Positions 49,622 through 61,219 of a DNA stretch of 64,000 nt are shown piece by piece. This stretch comes from Stercorarius parasiticus (taxonomy: Eukaryota; Chordata; Aves; Charadriiformes; Stercorariidae). Position 1 is the first letter of the stretch. The number at the start of each line of letters is the position of its first letter. The translations under genes were made by a program, and so were the position numbers. The stretch spans positions 620,001 through 684,000 of the forward strand of contig VWZL01001979.1 in assembly GCA_013396915.1 (NCBI GenBank), written 5' to 3'. Under the pieces are notes generated by a model. The model had not been told where the DNA came from, did no database searches, and saw only the letters and a list, made by a program, of their open reading frames with translations.

Positions 49622-50348
49622 TATATGAATTATTATATCTTAATTCACATCGATTTTACAAACAATTCTCCTCTTCATATGATGCCTTGTGATCCCCACA
49701 AATTATATATATATATAAAAATTACATATATATAAAGTGTGTATATATAATTTTTCTGCCTGTTGTACTGATATACATAATCTTTTCATATATATATATG
49801 AATCCTTTCATACATATGAAAAGATTATGTATATCAGTACAACAGGACAGAAAAAAGGATTATTTTTTTCTGTAACAGGGGTTGGAAGGATCCAACTATG
49901 CACAAAAGAGGCATAAATATGCTTATCTTCTCTCCTTATAATATATTTCCATGAAAAAAAATAATGCTGTCAGAGAAATAAACTGATATAAATAGGTTGT
50001 GATTTAATAGAAATAAGGTTGCAAGCCATCAAAGTTATTGAGTTTCCAGAATAATTTTACACAAGTCATGGAAAAAAAAAATTTACTACTTTTAAATGTA
50101 ACTTCATTGTTTTGTGAAAAGAATTATAAAATGTAATCATCTGCAATAGCAGGAAACACAGTTCAGACCCAGAAGGCACTTTCAGATACTGTATTATTGC
50201 ATAGGATCTTGTTTTACTTCATAGGAACTTGTTTTTATGGGATGTTTAAGAGAGCTCATTAGCGAGTAGCCAATTGAATTGCACATGGAATGAGAAGATA
50301 CCTGCAAATTTTGACAATCAATTACTCTCAAATTAATTTTTGGTAACC
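49622..50348 (+). repeat. 727-bp direct repeat, copy 2 (assembly overlap)
   Basis: Second copy of 48894-49620, starting right after the N. No substitution was found by eye along its length. The 60-codon minus frame at 50194-50376 spans its end and has no support. Confidence 0.95.
49751..49855. repeat. Long hairpin / MITE-like inverted repeat (copy 2)
   Basis: Exact second appearance of the hairpin at 49023-49127, arms 49751-49791 and 49814-49855. It probably does not exist as a separate locus. Confidence 0.85.
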
Positions 50349-50349
50349 C

Positions 50350-50905
50350 AGCACACCTATAAATAAGTATACACACTAACTTTTCCTTGCTAAGTTTTTA
50401 GTAAACACTGTTAAAAAGATTCCTAATACGGTAGTTTATCATTTAGTGATTCATGCAATGAGCTTTGACAATATCTTGAGGTCAAATGTACTAATCAGCA
50501 ACTGAAAGATGACTTAATACTACAGTCAACTTTTATGTCTAGACGTGAATGCTGATACTGGATGGATGAAGAGGTATGGAGAATGTACAGTCGATTCTAC
50601 TGTTAATGGTGATTGTTTTTCTAGTTAAATTTTTTTTAAAATGTATTTTTAAATAAATTTTAAAATTCTGAACAGTTTTATGCATTTTTTGTATAACTTT
50701 TTTCTGCATTACTGGTTTTCAAGGGAACATTGGTTAGCGATTAACTCATGAAATAAGAAAATGGAGGCAATGTTTCACTGCAACTTGTTTCACTTGTTTC
50801 CACTTGTTTCAAGTTCCTAACTTCATGTTGTGTATAGGCAAAATAAAATAGTTTCCAATAAGATTGTGAAAAATATGTTAATTCTGAAAAATAGACCCAT
50901 ATATG
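50350..50905. other. AT-rich non-coding stretch
   Basis: Contains a three-copy 10-bp minisatellite at 50781-50810 (cacttgtttc type units). Otherwise nothing recognised. Confidence 0.55.
50781..50810. repeat. Three-copy 10-bp tandem repeat
   Basis: 'caacttgttt', 'cacttgtttc', 'cacttgtttc' in direct succession. A tiny minisatellite. Confidence 0.6.
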
Positions 50906-50907
50906 GT

Positions 50908-50995
50908 TTAGTGGTAACTTGGCAGTGCTAGGTTAATGGTTGGACTTGATGATCTTAAAGATCTTTTCCAACCAAAACAATTCTATGATTCTATG
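50908..50995 (+). repeat. CR1 LINE 3' tail, plus strand
   Basis: 'tggtttagtggtaacttggcagtgctaggttaatggttgg' then 'cttgatgatcttaaagatcttttccaacc' and the terminal octamers 'attctatgattctatg'. About 90 bp of 3' UTR, well conserved, of the same subfamily wording as the 7.4-kb and 40.8-kb copies. Confidence 0.92.
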
Positions 50996-50999
50996 CAAT

Positions 51000-52383
51000 G
51001 ATCAAGCTCATGGGTAATCCAGTTTTAACTTAATCAGTGGCCTGAATTACTCAGCACAATTTTAAGTGAAGCCATAATTGACTTCAGTCTCTGGGATACT
51101 TGCAGAGCTCACAGCTACCTTTCTTTGCATTTTCAGGCCTTGACATTTCATTTTTCTCAGGGTTTTTGTTCTCATTATCTCTTCTGTCTAGGTTGTTTTT
51201 TGAACTCCCGGTTATTTCACAGACTGAATTGGCTGACAGGAGAGTCCAACCCATTATTTTTAGCTAAGCTTTGTTCAAATCTGACCTTAGCTGAATTAAC
51301 ATCACCAGTTCAGCATATAGTCTTTGAAGAGCAACATCTCGTCAGGCTGCTACTACTATCTGACCCTCAGCCAATAATGTCAATATATTTGGACTAAGTA
51401 TATTCAATTTTTTTAAACAAAATTAACATGTATGCATTCGGACAGATAAGGTCCAAATCATATTTGTAATATGATTTAAAATGGCTGAGTTATAAAGTTC
51501 TTGAAAATGAAGGTTAATAATGAAACCATGGAAAGACACTTGAACACAGCAATAGCGCATAATGGCTTCTTGATATATAAAAGAAAACTCATATTCTCTT
51601 TTAAAGTTCCTAATGATTTTTCATTACTCTTTTGCAGTATCCCTGGACTACAGCTTCATACCCTCTGAAGTGCAATCTAATAGAGGCTTCATCCTATCAC
51701 TATTTGTCATCATTTAGAAGGTGCCTCAGGAAACGACACATTAAAACATCTTCAGTTCCTCTCACTGGTTCAAACCTTTACAGAAGCTCAATTTTACAGA
51801 AATTGTAATTCAAACAATACATATCTGCAGTATTACAGCATGCAAGTACTTAACTTCAGCAGGCAGCAAATCTGAATGACTCATATTTACCTACGCAAAG
51901 GTTTCACTTCAAAGATAAAATGACAAGGAGTGTTCTTTTATTCTCTTAGTTCCCTTTCAAGGAGCTTAAAAAATCTTCCTTTTTTCCTTTGAAAAAAATA
52001 ATATCTTTAAATGTAACAGCAGAAAACTAACAAAAACCTGTTCCCTGAAGAGATATCAGTGCAGGTAAATGAATTCTGTATGGGATAGAAAATAACTGTT
52101 TGTTAACTCTACCTGGGAAACTGCTTGGAACCACTGAGTTTTGCACTAATTGTAGGAAGCAGATCCATCAGGGAAATAGTGTCAGAAACAGTTCAGAAAG
52201 CTTCACAAGAGACTCTGAGTTCATGTATTTACATTCATATTCTAAATAATTCATAGGAAACAGTCTTTAAAATAAAGAAAAAAAATAATCTGTGCTGTGT
52301 AGGATCACACAAAGAAATAAATAAGGTATTTTCTTCCAAACTGGTCTAGTGAGAAACAGGGAGATGAAATAGCCAGTCTGTTG
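51000..52383. other. AT-rich non-coding stretch
   Basis: No gene recognised; the 90-codon frame 51125-51397 is Leu/Ser/Phe-rich without a domain. Confidence 0.5.
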
Positions 52384-52384
52384 A

Positions 52385-52864
52385 ATCGTGGAGTAATTTG
52401 AGTTGGTCACTTACTTCAGCCTCCTGCTCAAAGCAGGTCTATCTTCAAAGGCAGATGAAGTTGCTCAGGACTGTACCTAGTTACATTTTGAAAATCTCCA
52501 AGAATGGAGATTTCACAACCTCTCTGGAATCTCTGATACAACTTTTGACCATCACCCCCTGCCCTTCTGTTGTACATGTCAGAGAAAACACTGCTCCACC
52601 TTCTCCATTACTTCGCATTAGAATGGAATTAAAGCATTAAAGCCTCCCCTGTTTGACTTGTCTTCCCTGGGCTAAACAAACAAAGCCCCTGTGTTTCTCC
52701 TCCCAAGTTATGTATTCCAGTGCTCTAACTGCCTTAGTGATCCTCTGCTGGATTTGCTTTACTTTATTAACACATTTCTTGTATTGGTTCAGATATATTA
52801 GTTCAGATGTGGCCTCCCCAGGGCAATAATGGCTTCTCCCAGCCAACTGTCAATGATCATACTG
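52385..52864 (-). repeat. CR1 LINE fragment, minus strand (old subfamily)
   Basis: The reverse complement of a diverged CR1. It has 'cttcagcctcctgctcaaagcagg', 'tacattttgaaaatctccaagaatggagatttcacaacctctctgg' (the conserved 'ggagattccacaacctctctgg' box) and 'ctgctccaccttctcc'. Then come 'tcttccctgggctaaacaaac' and 'ttcagatgtggcctccccaggg' from the coding C-terminus. The 3' tail octamers are lost. It is interrupted on the right by the solo LTR at 52872. Confidence 0.8.
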
Positions 52865-52871
52865 ATACAGC

Positions 52872-53446
52872 TGTGTTGGGTCTGGCTGGGATGGAGTTAA
52901 TTTTCTTCATAGAATCTGGCACAGTGCTGTTTTGAATTTCTGACCAAAACAGTGTTGATAACACACCAGTGTTTTAGTTATTGCTAAACAGTGCTTGCGC
53001 AGTGTCAAGGCCTTTTCTGTTTCCTGCTTTGTCTCCTCAGAGAGTAGGCTGGGGGTGCATAAGAAGCTAGGAGGGGACACAGCGGGGGCAGCTCACAGCA
53101 ACTTACCAAAGGGATTTTTCATACCATATGACATCATACTCAGCAATAAAAACTCGGGAAAAGAAGGAGGAAGGGGGGACACATTTGTGGTCATCGTGTT
53201 TGTCTTCCCAACTAACCATTTTGTGTGCTGAGGTCCTGCTTTCCTGGAAGTGGCTAAACATCTGCCTGCTGATGGGACGTGGTGAACAAATTCCTTATTT
53301 TGCTTTGCTCGAACAAAGCAAGTTTTTTCTCACTTTTGCCCTCTGACTCTCCACCCCTCCCACCCCCGCAGCCGCATTCTCCTGCAGGGGAGTGAGCCAG
53401 CAGATGTGTGGGGACTTACCTACCAGATGGGGGGTAAGCCACCACA
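52872..53446 (+). mobile_element. Solo LTR of an avian endogenous retrovirus (ERVL-like)
   Basis: Starts 'tgtgttgggtctggctggg' and ends 'ggggtaagccaccaca', so it has TG...CA termini. The flanking 5-mers are acagc (52867-52871) and gcagc (53447-53451), a target duplication with one mismatch; the 5-bp size fits ERVL-type integrases. Inside are 'aacagtgttgataacacacc', a polyadenylation-like 'aataaa' at 53145-53150 and 'ggggagtgagccagcagatgtgtgggg' near the 3' end. This wording is a common bird LTR. Compared with what I remember of the family, a stretch around 53310-53325 is shortened. No internal gag, pol or env sequence adjoins it, so the provirus has recombined to a solo LTR. A 78-codon and a 72-codon frame inside are not genes. 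Confidence 0.85.
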
Positions 53447-53512
53447 GCAGCCTTCTGTGTGTTTAGCCTTTATCACCACAAGAGTGCAGTCCTGGCTCAT
53501 GTTAATTTGTTC

Positions 53513-53700
53513 ATAGAATCATAGAACGGTTTGGGTTGGAAGGGACCTTAAAGATCATGTAGTCCAACCCCCTGCCATGGGCAGGGACACCTCCCACTAG
53601 ACCAGGTCGCTCAAAGCCCCATCCAGCATGATCTTGAACACTTCCAGTTATGGGGCACCCACAGCTTCCCTGGGCAACCTGTTCCAGTGCCTCATCAAGA
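53513..53700 (-). repeat. CR1 LINE 3' fragment, minus strand (young-looking)
   Basis: A crisp CR1 end: 'catagaatcatagaacggtttgggttggaagggacctt', 'ccccctgccatgggcagggacacctcccactagaccagg' and 'ttccctgggcaacctgttccagtgcctcatca'. It is less diverged than most copies here. It lies 67 bp to the right of the solo LTR. The 89-codon minus frame 53511-53780 is a translation of this 3' UTR and neighbouring sequence. Confidence 0.93.
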
Positions 53701-53814
53701 CACCCACTCATGACCTTTGCTGCAGCACTCTTCCCCAGCACATCAGTCCCAGCACTGATGCATAAGGTTGTTCTATCCACGGGCCTGAACTCCCCATGAG
53801 TCTTTGTTGAATTA

Positions 53815-53958
53815 CATGAAGTTCCATTGGCTCATTTCTCCGGCTTGGTTAGCTCAACGTAGCTGGCAACCCCCATATCAGCTGTTGCACTCAATTTGTT
53901 GTCATCTGTACACTTGCTGAAGGAGTCAGATGCAGTATTGATCCCTGAGTTACTGGAA
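53815..53958 (-). repeat. CR1 LINE, internal RT-region fragment, minus strand
   Basis: 'catgaagttccattggctcatttctcc' and 'ttgttgtcatctgtacacttgctgaagg' match the reverse complement of the CR1 segment around the reverse transcriptase ADD motif. 'cagtattgatccctgagttac' is the region before it. It has the same orientation as 53513-53700, so both may belong to one element with an internal deletion; the 115 bp between them is unassigned. Confidence 0.65.
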
Positions 53959-53959
53959 C

Positions 53960-54120
53960 AGGTCACTCAGAGATGCTGTGGCATCTATGTCAGTGAAGAT
54001 TTTCAGATCTTGACTAGACAAGTCCCTCAATAACCTGATCTAACCTTCAAGTTAGAAGTGCTTTGAGCAGGAAGCTGACATAGATGACCTCTAAAGGTCC
54101 TTCCAACTTAAATTATGGAT
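53960..54120 (+). repeat. CR1 LINE 3' fragment, plus strand
   Basis: 'ggaacaggtcactcagagatgctgtggcatct' continues to 'gacaagtccctcaataacctgatct', 'gctttgagcaggaagctgacatagatgacc' and 'aaaggtccttccaac'. This is the plus-strand CR1 coding tail and 3' UTR, diverged, with a decayed octamer tail. It meets the minus-strand piece at 53815-53958 head to head. Confidence 0.75.
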
Positions 54121-54124
54121 ACAA

Positions 54125-56800
54125 ACAGAAAATAGATGAAGAAACCTACAATCTCTCAATTTATTTAGTCACCTCAGAGCACTAATTACAGAAGGAATAA
54201 ATAACTATTTACAGAAAGAAAAATCAACTCTTCCCATACTGGCAATGCTTTGATTACACCTCAGATTGGTTGTATTCATATAGAAGTGATTTAAAAGAGG
54301 TAAGACTTGGTAAATCCCTGTTTTTCTGCAAGAAAAAATGTGAGTGCTTTCTAATGGGAAGACAGGAGTAAGACTCCATAACGATTTGAGAAACACCAGA
54401 TATTTCAAATGTTAATGGAATTCCATTATATGGTAATGATGAACGCCACAGAGTAAACCAAACTATATTATTTAGATGTTGTTGTCAGCAGGCTTTCATT
54501 CCTGTAATTTCTTCCTAAATTGATCCAAAAGATTAATAGATACTGGATATAACTGTGACAGGTATACCAGAAGTTTTTAAGCCTCTCTGTGTATTTTCAT
54601 TGTGAAACAGCCTTTTCAATTCAAATTTTCCTTTACAGGATAGTTTAAAATCATACCCAAAGCCACGTGTATAAATTCTTATTCCTCTCCCACTACTCGG
54701 AGATGTTAGAGTTACAGATGTATTCATGAAGGAAGGGTACTTATAGCTGAGAGCATATCCTTTGAAATGCCTTAGAATAGCCATTCTCAATCCCTGTAAC
54801 TCTCTGAATTAATTGGCTAAATTGCACGCTCTCTTGTCTTCGCAGTCCTGTTCCAGTGCACTAGAAACCCAAAGCTGAAGTATAATTTCATATCTATGTA
54901 TACACACACAAACAGACATGAAGCCTTAGCAGAGAGTTCAGATAGATACAGGGACATAAAATCATTTCATTGCAGTCATCTACATTTTCTGAGAGGAACC
55001 TATTTGAGAACTTTTTGAATGTGATTTATTTCATCCAAAATAGACACCTAAAAATGCTGAAATGAATTGTTCACTAAAAGTACCTCTTTTCCCCTGCTTA
55101 CTATGCAGCTATGTCATTTATCCGTGACTATTTCAGAGAAAGATGGCTCAAGCTGAGTGAAATTAATACCATCTCTGGCTAAGAACTTCATATTGGGAAC
55201 TGACAAGATTGCTATTAGGGACTCTCCATGTGCTTCCAGTTTCTGAAATCTTATCTACAAGGTCTGGTGTTCTTTCTGGGGTGAAAGCTTCAGTGTGGGA
55301 TTCACCTCATCTTACTGAAGTTGTCTGCAATATTATCATTAGCATGTCATGGAATCGCAATAGCAGCTAAAACACCTGTTGTTTTCTGAGTGAATCTGGA
55401 ATAAAAACAAACTCATTTCCAGTATGCTGTAAGGCAAAAAAGATGCCATGGAGCTTGATACTCACAGTTCTCACTGTAACTTAAACACATGCTTCCCCAA
55501 AATCCAATTGAAAAAACATAACCTTTTTAGCTCTTAATGTGACAAAAAAAAGAATTCCTATTTTATATAATACAAAAATACTGAGTGAAAGAGTACACAG
55601 TTCACGCATACACTTAAGTTAATACACTGAAGTTAACATTGACATAGCCAAGTATTTGATCACGTTCTTTTTCTTCAGCGTAGTACTTGAAAGATCTAAG
55701 TATCTTTCTCCAACTCAAAACAAAAAAATATTTTACAGTCAAGTTGCCTGAGAACTAAATTTGCAGTAAGCAGTTCAAGTATTGTGATTTACCTCTGAAT
55801 TGCCCTGGCATAATTAATTATCATGAAAATTAAGAGCAAGAGCCCAAACATTGATAGATTTATGCACATAAATTTTATTTGTCTTGGCAAGAGTAAGAAA
55901 GCCATATGCTTACCATAAGAGCCTATATATATATGTTAATAGTCTACAAATTTGGATGTTTTGGTTTCTATTCTTCTTCACTTACACTCCCAAGACTAGA
56001 GCCTATGGAAAGAAAAGCTTAGAAGTACAAGATTCAATGAAAAAAAAAAACATCCCACAACCCAAAAAACAAAATACACTCTCCAAACATCAAAAATACC
56101 CCTCTCTGCTATGTATTTATTGCACATCAATGAACATGAGGAGGGAGTGGGTTTGGTTTGTGGTCTTTAGCTGATTTTCTGTTTCTCTATGAGGTTCGAA
56201 AAGGCCCTTCTCCTGGTCAGGGGGGGCAATAGTCAGAGCTGAGCTCCTGGGATGAGAGAGGCAGCATAGAGAGAACTGGAAGTACATACTGGCCTGGGTA
56301 CACCCAAACTGTAATTTGCACAGAGAATTCCTGGCAAATGCATGGTGGCTTCTGCTGAGTGACAGCCCTGGGACAGAGGTCATAGTATAAATAGTGATAG
56401 CAGATGTAACCTGTGTGGTAAACTACTATAAAAGCCAATCCTGTACATGGAACAAATGCTCACCTTACCTGCTTTTTTTCAGATCCATTGCAGCATTCCC
56501 TTCTGTTTTCCTTTTTTTTTTTTTCCAAATCAACTTCAGCATCACTATTGCACCTAATTTTCTTTGCCTTTTTAGCTGAGGAGCTATTTTGGGTCTTTCC
56601 TTTATCTGCACTTTGGAAAAGGAGAGCTGGGGAGCAAGGAAGGGCTAGAAATGTCTCTCTTTCTGGAAGATTAAAAAAAAGGCAGTACCTTCTGCAACTC
56701 AACCGTATCTTTTCATATGGAATGTGTTTCACAGCTAATGCAATGGAAAATATTGCTACTCAATTAGCTTATTCATTGGACTTATTTCTTCAGTCATATT
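54125..56800. other. Non-coding stretch
   Basis: No gene recognised. A-rich and T-rich tracts lie at 56038-56050 and 56509-56525. 56210-56400 is more GC-balanced and unassigned. Opposed frames of 90-111 codons at 56460-56823 are driven by the T-rich tract. Confidence 0.5.
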
Positions 56801-56807
56801 TGTATGA

Positions 56808-57795
56808 AATCATAGAATACTAGTTTGGAAGGGACCTCAGGGATCATCTGGACCAACCTTTCTTGGCAAGAGCACGGTCTAGACAAGATGGCCCAGCACC
56901 CTGTCCACCCTGTCTTAGAAGTAACCAGTGTTGAGGAATCCACCACTTCTCTGGGGAGATTATTCCAATGGCTGGTTGTTCTCATTGTGAAAAATTTTGC
57001 TCTTGTGTCCAACTGGAATCTCCCCAGGAGTAACTTGTACCCATTGCTCCTTGTCTTTTCCATGTAACTCCTTGTAAAAGGGGAATCTCCATCTTTTCGT
57101 AGTCACCCTTTAAATACTGGAACATGGTGATAAGTTCTCCCCTAAACCTCATTTTCTCACGGCTGAACAAACCCAATTCTCTCAGCCTTTCCTCATGTGG
57201 CAGCCTTCCCAGTCCTTTGATCATGTTGGTGGCCCTTCTCTGGACCCCCTCCAATCTGTCCACATCTTTTTTTGTATAGCGGGGACCAAAACTGAACACA
57301 GTATTCCAGGTGTGGCCTGGCAAAAGTTGAGTAGAGTGGGATAATGACTTCTTTATCTCTGCTGGTGATGCCCTTGTTGATGCAACCCAGCATCCTGTTG
57401 ACTTTCTTTGCCACTGCAGCACACTCTTCACTTGTATTGAGCTTGTTGTCCACCAGGACCCCCAGGTCCCTTTCCACAGAGTTGTTCTGCAGCTGGGTAG
57501 ATCCCAGTCTGTGCTGCACTCCTGGATTATATTTTCCCAGGTGCAAGACCTTACACTTGCTCTTGTTGAACTTCATAATGTTCTTGTTAGCCCACTCTTC
57601 CAGCCTATCCAGGTCTTCTTGCAGGGTGGCTCTCCCTTCCGAAGTGTCCACTTCCCCACTCAGTTTGCTATCATCAGAAAACTTCCTCTGGGTATCCTTT
57701 ATTGCATCATCCAGATCACTTATGAAGATATTAAACAGCATTGGGCCCAGTATTGACCCCTGGGGGACCTCACTCGTGACAGGTTGCAAGTATGC
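56808..57795 (-). repeat. CR1 LINE, ~1-kb 3' part with RT remnant, minus strand
   Basis: A 5'-truncated CR1 read from about 57795 down to 56808. A 198-codon frame (57789-57193) holds the reverse transcriptase: VPQGSILGPMLFN (motif B region, residues 8-20) and SDDSKL (motif C, residues 38-43, nt about 57678-57661). The Ala before the catalytic Asp pair is Ser; both Asp are kept. The C-terminal part continues in two other frames (56982-57431, with RELGLFSREKMRFRGEL; and 56794-57063, with [15 protein letters not shown]), so at least two frameshifts have accumulated. The 3' UTR end shows one weak octamer (catagaatac). Its protein wording differs from the 40.8-kb copy, which indicates a different subfamily. 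Plus-strand frames here are shadows. Confidence 0.94.
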
Positions 57796-57799
57796 ATAC

Positions 57800-59985
57800 T
57801 CACTTTATAAGATGTACAGTCTTATACACCAGATCCTCACTAAGAAATGGCTTGGTGTAGAATGCACCAAATGATTTATTCACATTGATGATGCTTATCC
57901 TTTATGCCTGGTCCTCCTCCTCCATCCTGTATTTGTAGTCCCACATTATTGCATAGTGTTTGTAATGTTGTTAAAATGCTCACTATTAAAAAAATCAATG
58001 AACTTAAACAAAATTGATTTTCAAATATAGCCTATGGGGTATTCTGTGAGAAATTACACCTTGCCTATAGATTTTTTTCACACTGCTTGACTAGGCAAAA
58101 TGTCTGGAATTTTATTTTAAATAAATAAATGTTTTAGTTAATAGATTGAATTCTAGTAACTGACATCTAAAAATACATTTTCTACCTTTTATCTTCTGAA
58201 AACAAAGAAAGATTTCTTTCAAACAGAGAATGAAACTGAACAGCTGGGTTGAGAGTTTCATTATCCCTATTATGAAACGAAATCTTACATTTTCAACTTA
58301 GGTTTATTCTGGCAGATGTTAAATACAATATAGTGTGATAAAACCATAGAATTATTTTTTTTAGGTCATGCATAATGATTGACCAAATTACAAAATATAT
58401 AGGTCTGTGTATGCAACATGATAGTGCTATCAGACTAACCAAATATTGTAATTACTCTCTTTCTTTACAAAATATTCAATATCATACTTAAAAGGTCTAG
58501 ATAACACCTTCCAACTGTCTATATACAAGCATCACTGCAACAAGAAGACATTTTTACAGTGAGATTGGCTGGAGACCAGAGTAATTGGTTCTGTCTGGTG
58601 AAGTGAGGTAAATTAATAAAATTATTTTATATTTAGACTTCGGTGAGACAATGACCCAGCCCATATATTCTAAAATATGTAATAATTATAATTAGATGAG
58701 TAGAAGACCAAACAGTATATGCCAATGGATTTGGTATCCAGCTCTATTAAAAATTCACAACAAATCATTTCTTGTATTTCTATATAACATTCTGTAAATC
58801 TGTATTAACTTTCTACATGTTTTTAGCAACTACTACAGTACAGTGGAAAAAAATGTATAAGTGTTACGTGTATACATGATTCTGCAAAGTAACTTCAGCA
58901 TTTTATTAATGCTTCCATGAAAATGAAGTCCTAGATATTTATTTACTGAGTGAATAAAAATGTAATTAAGTGCATTGTATGAAGTACTCTAAAGTATGCC
59001 ACTGCAGATATTGCAAGGTCTATTGACCTGTTGCAAGTCATGTCGCTCTCATTATTTTTTTACAGTAAATTGTTTTGTATAATGTTTTGAGTAACAAACT
59101 CAAATATATTATAGAACATAACTGGAAATAGTGATACCTGCATATGTTGATACGCTCAGAGAAAACATCATTTAAGAAATAACATAGAAGAAGTGTCAGT
59201 CCACCTCTGTGCGAGCTCTGACTTCTCAGACGATATTCAGAAAGTACTCAGACTGCAGGACTGGTTATGAATAATGAATGGTACTGCAGCTCCAGGAAAC
59301 AAAGGGTTATATTTAGAAGGATAATTGATATCCAATACTTTGTGAAGAACTGTATGTGGAAAGAAACAGATTCCAAACCTGTTAGTGTAATGTTACCAAA
59401 CAACCGTCTGCTTTGTGAAACAATAGTCATGAAAATATTATTTGTAAACACTCCTGTCATTTTTACTAAAGCTAAGCAAGTTGCCAGTTTTGTGCAATTC
59501 GAGCATTCCCTTTTGTCTATTCTGCTTCTATTCTGACATGACACAAAACTTGCTATTAACTTCAGAAATGATAAATTTAGTAATGTCATATCAGACACAT
59601 GAAGTTAGATGTAAGATACAAAGTAAGTCCGTATGACTTAACAAATTTGAAAAGATATAGGGTTATCACAGATGTCAGAACTGATGTGCTGTATTACATT
59701 ACTTTCACATCAGATAACAGCTGCCAGAGCTGATGAAGAATGCTATGTCTCCCTTTGAGGATCTCCTCACCCAATGAGTCTTGAAAGTCCTTATTTATAC
59801 CGTTAATGATACTGAAATAATCTGATACATCTACACTACTCTATAAAATCAAGTTATAGGGAAGCTGGAATGTATGTGTACTCACACATCAGCCTGCTTT
59901 TGTGAGGCCTTGACATGCAGAAGTGGCCCACATCCTGCAGCTAAACAACTTACAACGAGCATGTCTAGATGCAACTAGTGGTATA
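57800..59985. other. AT-rich non-coding stretch
   Basis: No gene recognised. Overlapping frames at 59248-59598 (116 codons, minus) and 59267-59536 (89 codons, plus) are mirror images of one open AT-rich segment with no domain. Confidence 0.55.
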
Positions 59986-59989
59986 GAAT

Positions 59990-61217
59990 AATAGAAAAGT
60001 CTAGGACAGGAGAGACCTCTGGAGACCGTGTAGTCCAACTGTCTATTGAAAGCAGGGCCTTAAATTAAGTTATCCAGGGCTCTGACAAGCCAAGTCTTGG
60101 GTATTTCCAGCAAGAGACATTTCACTACTTCTCTGGACAGGTTATTCCAATGTTGACTTGTTCTCATGGTGAAGACTTCTTTTCTTGAATCCAGACCGAA
60201 TTTGTCCTGAAGGTACTTAGTCCCATTGCCTCTTCTGTTACTGGGCATCCTTGTGAAAAGAGTACATTGATGTCCTCTGTAACTACCTTTTAGGTAGTGG
60301 AAAACTGCCACTTCATCTCCCTTGAGCTGTCTCTTCTCTAAGCCAAATGGACACAATTCCTTCAGCCTTTCTTCATGTGTCCAGTTCTCCAACCCTCAGA
60401 TTATTTTGGGGCTCTCTGTGGGACACTGTCCAACTTTCCTATGTCTCTCTTCAGCTGGGAGGAACATAATTGGACACAGTATTCCATGTGTTGCCTAAAA
60501 AGTGTCAAGTAAAGCTGAGTAACCATCTCCCTTGATCTGCTCACTATACAATAGATGTTGCAGCCCAGGATGCATTTTGCCTTTCTTGCTGCTGAGGTAC
60601 ATACCACTGGCTCAAGTTCAACTTGCTATCCACCATGACCCCAGAATCTTCCTGGCAAAGATATACCCCTACCTGCTTGTAGTGGTGGGGACCCCAGCTT
60701 GTGCTGCTCTTTGGGGTTATTCCAGTTATAGGACTTGGTATTTATCCTTGTTGAACTTCTTGTGATTCTTGTTGTCCCAGTTTTCTAGCCTGTTGAAGTT
60801 TCTCTGTATGGGTGCTCTTCCTTCTGATTTATTTACTTCTCCATTCAGTTTGGTGCCATCCACAAACTTTGTGATGATGCATTCAGTCCCATCATCCATG
60901 TAATCTAGAAAGATATTGAACAGTATTGAACCCTTAGCAAACTCACTCATGAATGGGTGCCAGTTTGACTTCAAACCATTATCCACTGTCCTTTAAGCTC
61001 AGTAGGTTAGCTTGTTTTCCACCATTTGTGGTCCATCTGTCCATTTCTTAACCAGCTTGTCAACAAGGATGTTGTGTGAAACTGTGTTAAATGCTTTACT
61101 GAAATCAAGGTAGATAACAGCCACAGCTCTCCCCTTGTCCAGTGAGAAAACTGTTTAATCATTGAAAGTAATCAGGTTGGTTAAACCCAATTTACCTTTG
61201 GTAAATCTGTATCGGCT
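59990..61217 (-). repeat. CR1 LINE, ~1.2-kb part with RT remnant, minus strand
   Basis: The longest CR1 copy in the window and an old one. From the left: a decayed 3' tail (tagaataatagaaaagtc), 'gagacctctggagaccgtgtagtccaac', then the coding tail in a 110-codon frame (60392-60060, with TRMPSNRRGNGTKY and HWNNLSREVV). The reverse transcriptase part 60986-60726 has VDGTKL at residues 42-47 (nt about 60863-60846), where ADD is expected, so the second catalytic Asp is replaced by Gly. Further upstream 'gttaaatgctttactgaaatcaaggtag' (about 61088-61115) is the reverse of the motif A region (YLDFSKAF type). Similarity fades near 61217. Multiple frameshifts; dead copy. Confidence 0.92.
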
Positions 61218-61219
61218 TT

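Noticed and set aside
57344..57874. 176-codon plus frame
   Set aside because: Antisense shadow of the minus-strand CR1 reverse transcriptase.
59248..59598. Overlapping frames of 116 and 89 codons on opposite strands
   Set aside because: A single AT-rich segment open on both strands; no viral or host protein feature recognised.
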